From NCBI GenBank assembly GCA_013204195.1, contig JABMOJ010000339.1, forward strand, positions 1-19,798: 19,798 nucleotides of DNA. Direction: 5' to 3'. Shown one piece after another: positions 17,574 through 19,798 of this stretch. The DNA is from SAR86 cluster bacterium (GTDB lineage Bacteria > Pseudomonadota > Gammaproteobacteria > Pseudomonadales > Azotimanducaceae). The first letter of the stretch is position 1; the number at the start of each line of letters is the position of its first letter. The notes under the pieces were generated by a model. It saw nothing but the letters and a program-made list of their open reading frames with translations, had not been told where the DNA came from and made no database searches. The translations under genes and the position numbers were made by a program.

Positions 17574-19018
17574 GTAATGATGCGATCTTCGCTCTGCTAC
17601 CCCTTATCACATTGTCCACGGTCATTTTGGCGCTGATGCTACTGATAGCGTTCCGACGCAACCTGGCGCTGACTTGCGGCGCCGCGGTCAGCGGTTGTAT
17701 CCTGACCCTCTGCAGTATTTTTCTGGTGAATAACACCGGTGTCCCACAACAAGTAACACCCTTACTGGTGGTGGATGGCTATGCCCTGATTTTTTCTGCC
17801 ATGATTGTGATGGTCACAGGTTTTATCTGTGTGTTGGCGTATGAATATTACAAATGTCGGGGCGAACAACAAGACGAGTTCTATCTGCTGTTGTTGTTAT
17901 CCTGCCTTGGCGGGATGACCCTCGCGCACAGCACACACTTCGCTTCCCTGATACTCGGGCTTGAACTCCTCGGCGTGGCACTCTATGGCCTGATTGCCTT
18001 TCCGTCGAGGGGCCGTCTCAGCCTCGAAGCCGGACTCAAATACCTCATTCTTTCTGGCGTTTCCTCAGCTTTCATCCTGTTTGGTGTTGCGCTGCTTTAT
18101 GCCTCTTTTGGCAGCTTGAGCTTTTCGGCTCTCAGTGCTGCTGCGAGCGCCGGCACCAACCCCCTGTTTGTCCTTGTGGGCACTGGTCTTATCTTTGCAG
18201 GGGTTAGTTTCAAGCTGTCACTGGTTCCCTTCCACATGTGGACACCGGATGTGTACCAAGGTGCACCGGCCCCGACCACTGCATTTCTGACAACCGCATC
18301 AAAAGGTAGTATTTTCGCCGTGATATTACGGTTTTTTATCTCCCTCGATGGATACCAGTATACCACCATACTTGAAGGCTTGTTTTGGATTGCGCTGGCG
18401 TCCATTTTATTCGGCAATCTGCTTGCTCTGATGCAAACCAATCTCAAACGCCTGCTGGCCAATTCATCCATAGCGCACCTCGGTTACTTGTTGGTTGCCT
18501 TCCTGGCAGCGAGTTATGTTGGAGGCAAAGCTCTGGCCGTTGAAGCCGTTATATTTTTCTTGCTGGCCTATTTCCTGACCAGCCTTGGCGTCTTCGGTGT
18601 TATCACCCTGATGTCGACAGATCCAGACTCGCCTGATAATGACGAGCTCCCGCAATACCAGGGTTTGTTCTGGCGCCGGCCAATAATGGCAATGTTTTTC
18701 AGTGCCATGCTGCTGTCCCTCGCTGGTATTCCACTGACTGCCGGCTTTGTTGGCAAATTTTATATTTTAACCGCAGCTGTGCAGGCTGAACTCTGGGTCT
18801 TGCTTGGCGCTGTTGTCATCGGTAGCGGCATCGGACTCTTCTATTATCTGCGCATTATTTTTGTAATGACCGAGCAACCATCTGCCAATGACGAAATCAC
18901 TATGCCTGTTGTCGGAGGTTGGGCCATGGCGACATTGACACTGATAATGCTGACATTGGGTATCTACCCCTCACCAATCATCAACTGGGTAAGTGAGATT
19001 GCCCGGCTGATGACCTGA
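17570..19018 (+). CDS. nuoN: NADH:quinone oxidoreductase subunit N (antiporter-like, proximal)
   Basis: NuoN (ND2-type, 482 residues; E. coli 485) is the antiporter-like pump nearest the quinone module. Lys215 (SFKLSLVPFHMWTPDVYQG) and Lys245 (TTASKGS) fit E. coli Lys217 and Lys247, and the helix with LGLELLGVALYGLIAF carries the paired acidic residue. The start is a GTG at 17570 inside a GTGA overlap with nuoM, supported by the strong Shine-Dalgarno GGGAGGA five bases upstream. It is the last standard Complex I gene; the CBS gene follows 20 bases after its stop. Confidence 0.97.
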   Translation: MSNDAIFALLPLITLSTVILALMLLIAFRRNLALTCGAAVSGCILTLCSIFLVNNTGVPQQVTPLLVVDGYALIFSAMIVMVTGFICVLAYEYYKCRGEQQDEFYLLLLLSCLGGMTLAHSTHFASLILGLELLGVALYGLIAFPSRGRLSLEAGLKYLILSGVSSAFILFGVALLYASFGSLSFSALSAAASAGTNPLFVLVGTGLIFAGVSFKLSLVPFHMWTPDVYQGAPAPTTAFLTTASKGSIFAVILRFFISLDGYQYTTILEGLFWIALASILFGNLLALMQTNLKRLLANSSIAHLGYLLVAFLAASYVGGKALAVEAVIFFLLAYFLTSLGVFGVITLMSTDPDSPDNDELPQYQGLFWRRPIMAMFFSAMLLSLAGIPLTAGFVGKFYILTAAVQAELWVLLGAVVIGSGIGLFYYLRIIFVMTEQPSANDEITMPVVGGWAMATLTLIMLTLGIYPSPIINWVSEIARLMT

Positions 19019-19038
19019 CCACTGAAGGAGCTATTCCC

Positions 19039-19453
19039 ATGCTACGATCTGTTGAATTAAGCGATTACATGCTACGACGACCGATTACGGTCTTTCCTGG
19101 CATGACCGTTCATGAGGCTGCACGGCGGATTCTCGAATACAAGGTGTCGGGCGTCATTGTCGTCGATGAACACCAAACCCTGTTGGGCATGCTATCTGAA
19201 CTCGATTGCCTGAGGGTTATTTTGAGCAGCATGTACAACGATGAAGAATTTGCTCATATCCCCGTGGCTGATGTCATGACCGTGAATATTGAGGTACAGA
19301 ATCCGCACGATGATATCGTCGACGTTGCCACGTCCATGCTAGACCACAAACACCGTCGTCGCCCCGTCGTCTCTGGTGGCAAGTTGATTGGACAGGTAAG
19401 CTGTCGACAAATCCTGCGCGTCGTCACTGAGACTGGGCTAAAGAAACGCAAAC

Positions 19454-19458
<5 letters not shown>
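19039..19458 (+). CDS. Two-CBS-domain protein at the end of the nuo operon
   Basis: This 139-residue soluble protein has two CBS domains. One covers about residues 8-62 (YMLRRPITVFPGMTVHEAAR, then VSGVIVVDE and GMLSELDCLRVI). The other covers about 76-131 (VADVMTVNIEVQNP, then RRRPVVSGGKLIGQVSCRQI). CBS pairs typically sense adenine nucleotides; that this one reports energy state to Complex I is only an inference from its place. It has its own strong ribosome binding site (AAGGAG, 8-base spacer) 20 bases after nuoN, same strand, so it is probably co-transcribed. Its stop codon TAG (19456-19458) lies inside the apparent end of the neighbouring insertion sequence, so the last residues (KKRKL) may not be the original ones. 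It differs from the CBS protein at 591-1040. Confidence 0.9.

Positions 19459-19798
<340 letters not shown>

Overview
The window is dominated by one complete operon for the proton-pumping NADH:quinone oxidoreductase (respiratory Complex I): nuoA-B-CD-E-F-G-H-I-J-K-L-M-N, all on the + strand from 4529 to 19018. Three things point to a gammaproteobacterium: nuoC and nuoD are fused in one 582-residue reading frame; NuoG keeps the extra N7 iron-sulfur ligands at the same residue numbers as in E. coli; and residues throughout the subunits align closely with the E. coli/Pseudomonas type. The genus cannot be read from this sequence. The operon is tightly packed, with 1-4 base stop/start overlaps at nuoE/F, F/G, G/H, J/K, L/M and M/N. 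Its longest internal gap is 61 bases, before nuoI. A two-CBS-domain protein gene (19039-19458) follows nuoN by 20 bases with a strong ribosome binding site, and is probably the last gene of the same transcript.

The left 4.5 kb is different. It holds a complete CBS-pair protein gene (591-1040), a complete GPH-type (melibiose-permease-like) sugar/cation symporter gene with a GTG start (2452-3882), and long stretches of decayed accessory DNA. I could recognise four remnants there. They are a HAD-family phosphatase fragment broken by one base in a T run (about 1119-1405, - strand), a short excisionase/AlpA-like helix-turn-helix gene without its integrase (1516-1686, - strand), the last part of an IS3-family transposase with a one-base frameshift (2010-2170, + strand), and the C-terminus of what looks like a REP-associated (RAYT) transposase (about 4154-4270, - strand). 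The rest of the left region (1-590, 1690-2009, 2171-2451, 3883-4153, 4271-4482) shows no gene I recognise.

At the right edge an IS3-family element enters the window. Its outer end lies exactly at the end of the downstream CBS gene, so the TAG stop of that gene appears to be part of the insertion-sequence end. The native 3' end and terminator of the nuo transcript are therefore not visible.

Working together: NuoE, F and G form the NADH-oxidising arm (FMN and clusters N3, N1a, N1b, N4, N5, N7). NuoB, CD and I carry electrons through N6a/N6b to N2 and the quinone site. NuoA, H, J, K, L, M and N form the membrane arm that translocates protons, and all membrane-arm charged residues I checked are present. 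I see no tRNA, rRNA, CRISPR array or evident new defence or metabolic system. The most interesting points are the CBS gene apparently added to the nuo operon, a small leader ORF overlapping the nuoA start, and the concentration of mobile-element remnants just upstream of the operon.
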